A stretch of DNA of 64,000 nt, taken from Pseudomonas sp. P5_109 (GTDB taxonomy: Bacteria; Pseudomonadota; Gammaproteobacteria; Pseudomonadales; Pseudomonadaceae). Under the pieces are notes generated by a model, which was not told where the DNA came from, did not search any database, and saw only the letters and a list, made by a program, of their open reading frames with translations. This document shows positions 60,149 to 64,000 of the stretch, piece by piece. Position 1 is the stretch's first letter, and each line of letters opens with the position of its first letter. The position numbers and the translations under genes were made by a program. The stretch lies in the NCBI RefSeq assembly GCF_034009455.1, contig NZ_CP125380.1, forward strand, positions 2,679,501 to 2,743,500, written 5' to 3'.

Positions 60149-63100
60149 TCACAGCGCTTGACCTTCTTTGCTGTTGAGCGCGCTCAATGCCTTGACGTTG
60201 GCCAGGTCGGTCAGCTTGACGCCGCCGTAGTTGCGCACGGCGAGGCTGACCGGGCCACTGCTGGTGTTCCAGCTGAAGCGTTGCTGGATACCGTCAAGAT
60301 CGCTGACCCGTGCGCTGTCGTTCATGCGCAGCAGACCCCAGCGGCCCGGGTAGTCGAACACCGTGATGCGCTCGCCGGTCAGGGTCACCACATCCAGGCG
60401 TGCGCCCGGCGTGGTGGTCGTGCCGGGCCACGAGAAGCGGCTCCAGCTGGTCTTGCCGTTGCGATAGTGCTGCACCTGGCCATCGAGGGTGAAGATGATG
60501 TCGGTCAGGTTGGCGGAAGGCTCGAGCATGATCTCGAAGCCGTTGTCGCGGTCCGACAGGCTGGCGATCACCTGGCCCAACGAGCTGGCCTTGTCGATGC
60601 TGTTGACCATGTTCGGGTTGACCAGCGGCGTTGCCTTGCTATTGCTGCTCATCCCCAGGCCTTCGCCACCGGACAGGTTGCCGATTTCGTTGCGCTTGAA
60701 GTTCGGCAGCAGCCCGGATTCCGGGTCGACGAAACGCTGCAGATCCTTGACCGAAGCTTCATTGCGGCTGCCCGGTGCAATCGGGTAACGGTGCGCCATG
60801 ACCTGCTCCCAGGGCTTGGCAATCTGCTGTGCCCAGGCCTTGGCAATCTGTTGGCCGGCCGGGTCGCGCAGGGTTTCCCAGGCAAACTGGATCGGTAGGC
60901 TGAACAGGCCCTGCAACGATTCGGAAAGGCCGCCCTGGCTGGTGTCGACGGTGGTCTCGACATAGTTGCGCACGCTGGTCACTTCACTTGGCAACCCTTC
61001 GAGGGTTTCGCTGATCAACTGCTTGCTGCTCTTGCCAACGTCCTGGGAGCGCTGGATGTTGTTCATCCGCACCTTGAGCTTGCGCAAGGCCGCGAGGTAG
61101 CGATCCATGATCGTGCTGTCGGCGCCTTCGGCGTTCTGCACCGCAAACACTCGCGATACCGGTTCGAAGCGCTTGGCCAGGCTGCCGTCGTCGACTGCCG
61201 GCAAAGGCGAAATCAGCGCGCCTGGCGAGGTGTTCTTGCCATCGAAAATCCCAGTGACGCTGCTCCAGAATCCGTCATCGGGCTTGATGCCCGCTTGCAG
61301 GGTTTCGCGGGGGGCAGGGACATCCCATTGGGTGTTGTCGTTGACCGCCGCGAGGAGGATTTTCACCGGCGAATTCTGCACGTCGCTGAGCAGTGCCAAC
61401 TGTTGAGTCGCGTTGGCCATGTCGGTGAAGTGGCGAACACCCACGCTGTCGATGAAGGTATACCAGGCCTGGGTGTAGTCGCGCTTGTAGCGCGTCATGA
61501 ACTCGCGGATGAAGTTGGCTTTCTGCACGATGCTGTCGCCGCCTTCGCCGTCGAGCACCCAGTCCGATTCGTTTTGCAGGTTGCCCGACACCAGCTTGAT
61601 CAGATCCGGCTTGACGAACTGTTCCCAGCCCTGGCGGGTGAAAATCGCCGGAACCGCCTCGGTGCCGTACAGCAACTGACGGCCGGGCATTGGCACCAGG
61701 TCGCTCAAGCCAACGGCCGGGAACTGACGGCTGGATTCCAGTTGCAGGCGCAGGTATTCACGGTCCACCAGCGAGCTGGAAATCATGAACGACTTCAGGC
61801 TGTTGCGGGTTTCGCTGATCAGTTGCTCGTTACGCGACAAGGCCGGTGCCTGGCCGTTCTTGAGCAATTGCACGTAGACCGGCGAGTTGTCCTGGATCAC
61901 CGCCGTGCTGACAGGATTGTCGGCACTGGCGGTATTGGCCCAGGCCACCGGCAACGCGGCACCGACGAACTCAGGGTCCGGGTGGGTGCCCGGTTGCGTG
62001 AGCATCAGGTAGAGCTTCAGTGCGTTATAGGACTCGATGATGGACGCTACTTGCCGCTCATCCAGCCGGCCGAGCATTTCCTCGGACAACGAAAGCCCGC
62101 CGGTGGTCGCCGACAAATCCGCGGCATCGCTCGCCGTGGCAGGGTTGCGCAGTGCCGTCAGCGCTTCGCCCCGTGCCTTGTTGGCGGCACCCTTGGCGGT
62201 ACCGGTCAGGCGACTGGCGACATCAGCGCTGCTGCGCGGCAGGTTGTTCAAGCGGATCGGCAGTTTCTGGCCAGATGCGCGCGCTTTGACCGGGTCGGCC
62301 TTGTTTGACGCAGGCGCAAAGCTGTTCTGCGCATCCACGGTCTTGGCGAATTCATTGAAGGCGCGCATCTGCAATTGCAGCTGCAGGTTGACCGGTTCCA
62401 GTGCCTGGGTGCGCAGTTGCTGCAAGTAGGCGGTCTGCGCGACGCGGTAGATGTCGTCACCACGATACAGGCCGGCACCGAGTTGCAGTGGCACGCCTTT
62501 GGCGCGGTGCTTCTCGATGGCCGAGAGTTGCTCGCGCAGCAGCTCCAGGCCCTGGCCCGAGGCGAGCAGCCCGGCACGGTCCGGGGACTGTTGCAGCTCG
62601 CTCAGTTGCTCGCGCAATGTGGCCAGCCACTGACGGTTGTTCTGGAACGACAGGGCTTGCCAGCCAATGAACGCAACCCCGGCCAATACCGCCAGGCCCA
62701 GCAGGGCAGGGCTGGCGGAGGTGTTCTTGCCAAGGCGCGACTGATAAAGGGTCAGGTCGCGATCCGGGAAGATCACCCGGCGGAACGTATCGGTGATGAA
62801 GTAGCTGCGGTCGCTGATTTTCTTGCCGCTGCTTGGCTCCGGTTGCTCAGGCTCTGGTTGCAGGGCGAACGACTCGGCCAGGTCGTCTTCATACACCTGG
62901 CTCAGTTGCTGGTCGGTCTGCAGTGCGCTGGTGAAATACAGCCCGCGCAGCAACAGCGGTGCACCGCTGCGACCGGTCTCGGCAAAGTGCTGGAGGAACT
63001 GCTCCAGCACGCCCGACAGCTCGGCGAAATAGTTCGGGAAATTCAGCAGCGCGCTGTTGGCATCGGCGCCCAGCGCAATCATCTGCGCGTCGACGTGGCG

Positions 63101-64000
63101 ACGAATATGGCCATGCAGGTTGGCCAGCTTGGCATCCAGTACCGGGCGCAGGCCCTGGTTGCGGATTTCGGACAAACCGAAGGTCATGCCCAGCGGTTGC
63201 TGGCGCTCGTTCAGGTCCAGGCCTTCAAACGCCTGGCTGAAGCCCGGCAGTTGATCGGTCTTGCTCAGCATCAGGTAGATCGGTGGATTGGCGTCCAGGC
63301 AATCGTTGTACTCCTCGATGCGCGACACCAGTTGCGCGGCCAGTTCGTTGCGCTCGGCCGCGCTGCACGCCAGCAGTTCAGGCAGGCTCACCACCAACAC
63401 CAGACCGTTGACGGCGGCCTTGCTGCGTTGCTTTTTCAGCATGCGCAGGAAGGCGGCGAATTCGCTGGCCGACGGATCGTCGCGCAGGTACCGGCCGGCC
63501 GTATCGATCATCACGGCCTCGGGGCTGAAATACCAATCGCAATGCTGGGTGCCGCTTTGTGTGTCGTTGGCGCTGCTGGCAATGCTCGCGGACAAACCGG
63601 AGCGGGTCAGCAACGAGGTCTTGCCGGCCGCGGACATGCCGATCACCAGGTACCACGGCAAATCGTAAAGCGCCGACGAACCGCCGCCGCCGGCCGAGCG
63701 GTCGGCGCGCAGCATCGCGATGGCGTGCTTGAGGCGTTCGCGCAGCACTTGCTGATCGCGGAACTCACCGGTGGACTTGAGCGAACGATCGACTTCGATC
63801 TGTACCAGGTTTTCAAGGTTGTGCTCCGCCCGGATACGCTTGTACTGACGCAGCACAATGATCAGCAGGTAGAAGGCGCTGACGATCGCCATCACCTCCA
63901 GCGCATAACCGCGCAACCAGCTCACGTGCGGCGCGACGAACCAGCAAACCGCCAGGCTCGCCAGCCACAGCACGGGGACGAGGAACCAAAAACTTTTTAA
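60149..64000 (-). CDS. tssM: Type VI secretion protein TssM (IcmF), 5' partial
   Basis: At least 1283 residues are visible. The frame stays open to the window edge, reading LKSFWFLVPVLW upstream of a GTG at 63973, so the true start lies outside. Counting from the GTG, the N-terminal helices (1-40) and Walker A GMSAAGKTS (112-120) come first, then a third helix near residue 430 (SPALLGLAVLAGVAFIGWQA). A large periplasmic region ends with the TssM C-terminal beta domain (IIFTLDGQVQHYRNGKTSWS, SWNTSSGPVSLAVRNYGG). It builds the TssJLM membrane complex. tagF follows it directly. Confidence 0.95.
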   Translation of the reverse strand, partial: LKSFWFLVPVLWLASLAVCWFVAPHVSWLRGYALEVMAIVSAFYLLIIVLRQYKRIRAEHNLENLVQIEVDRSLKSTGEFRDQQVLRERLKHAIAMLRADRSAGGGGSSALYDLPWYLVIGMSAAGKTSLLTRSGLSASIASSANDTQSGTQHCDWYFSPEAVMIDTAGRYLRDDPSASEFAAFLRMLKKQRSKAAVNGLVLVVSLPELLACSAAERNELAAQLVSRIEEYNDCLDANPPIYLMLSKTDQLPGFSQAFEGLDLNERQQPLGMTFGLSEIRNQGLRPVLDAKLANLHGHIRRHVDAQMIALGADANSALLNFPNYFAELSGVLEQFLQHFAETGRSGAPLLLRGLYFTSALQTDQQLSQVYEDDLAESFALQPEPEQPEPSSGKKISDRSYFITDTFRRVIFPDRDLTLYQSRLGKNTSASPALLGLAVLAGVAFIGWQALSFQNNRQWLATLREQLSELQQSPDRAGLLASGQGLELLREQLSAIEKHRAKGVPLQLGAGLYRGDDIYRVAQTAYLQQLRTQALEPVNLQLQLQMRAFNEFAKTVDAQNSFAPASNKADPVKARASGQKLPIRLNNLPRSSADVASRLTGTAKGAANKARGEALTALRNPATASDAADLSATTGGLSLSEEMLGRLDERQVASIIESYNALKLYLMLTQPGTHPDPEFVGAALPVAWANTASADNPVSTAVIQDNSPVYVQLLKNGQAPALSRNEQLISETRNSLKSFMISSSLVDREYLRLQLESSRQFPAVGLSDLVPMPGRQLLYGTEAVPAIFTRQGWEQFVKPDLIKLVSGNLQNESDWVLDGEGGDSIVQKANFIREFMTRYKRDYTQAWYTFIDSVGVRHFTDMANATQQLALLSDVQNSPVKILLAAVNDNTQWDVPAPRETLQAGIKPDDGFWSSVTGIFDGKNTSPGALISPLPAVDDGSLAKRFEPVSRVFAVQNAEGADSTIMDRYLAALRKLKVRMNNIQRSQDVGKSSKQLISETLEGLPSEVTSVRNYVETTVDTSQGGLSESLQGLFSLPIQFAWETLRDPAGQQIAKAWAQQIAKPWEQVMAHRYPIAPGSRNEASVKDLQRFVDPESGLLPNFKRNEIGNLSGGEGLGMSSNSKATPLVNPNMVNSIDKASSLGQVIASLSDRDNGFEIMLEPSANLTDIIFTLDGQVQHYRNGKTSWSRFSWPGTTTTPGARLDVVTLTGERITVFDYPGRWGLLRMNDSARVSDLDGIQQRFSWNTSSGPVSLAVRNYGGVKLTDLANVKALSALNSKEGQAL

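Overview
The window reads as chromosomal DNA of a fluorescens-type Pseudomonas. The support is high-GC coding sequence, DUF1652 and DUF6124 genes typical of Pseudomonas, ben/cat benzoate genes, a Pseudomonas-type T6SS, and several families of REP palindromes in most intergenic gaps. No tRNA, rRNA, CRISPR array, IS element or REP-associated transposase was seen.

Layout. 1-2.8 kb: gene remnants, an SRAP protein, a polysaccharide deacetylase lipoprotein and a DUF1652 gene. 2.9-12.7 kb: benzoate degradation, with catR divergent from catBCA, then benR and benABC-benD. benA is preceded by two exact BenR/XylS boxes, and benC and benD are separated by a four-unit REP array. BenABCD makes catechol; CatA, CatB and CatC take it to 3-oxoadipate enol-lactone. 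12.7-17 kb: small housekeeping genes (Nudix, OsmE-like lipoprotein, an Rrf2 regulator divergent from an NDH-2-like flavoprotein). 17.1-20.4 kb: a polyamine-type unit (PuuB-like oxidase, XRE-cupin regulator, glutamine-synthetase-like ligase). 20.6-22.7 kb: an isochorismatase-like hydrolase and an NCS1 permease.

23-51.6 kb: a dispersed catabolic regulon. Six promoters share an operator close to TGGTATACCATAATAC. They drive a luciferase-like (LLM) monooxygenase, a flavin reductase, an NCS1 permease, a four-gene ABC importer, divergent ribBA/DUF1330 genes, and an eight-gene operon (DUF1185, alpha/beta hydrolase, aldehyde dehydrogenase, second flavin reductase, succinate-semialdehyde-type dehydrogenase, carboxymuconolactone-decarboxylase-like protein, GntR/FCD regulator, Nudix). 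The GntR/FCD protein is the obvious candidate regulator. The gene set suggests flavin-dependent oxidative opening of a nitrogenous, possibly heterocyclic, substrate and drainage through a semialdehyde, with a dedicated flavin supply. This is the best candidate for an undescribed system. An OprD porin, a GST, a polyamine-type binding protein, an AraC/SBF-transporter pair and an amidase lie between these units without the operator.

51.6-54.7 kb: a lower-GC stretch with a membrane J-domain protein, possible remnants and a DUF6124 gene. 54.8-64 kb: part of a T6SS locus on the minus strand (tssM, cut by the window end, then tagF, a TssM-OmpA fusion, hcp, tssA).
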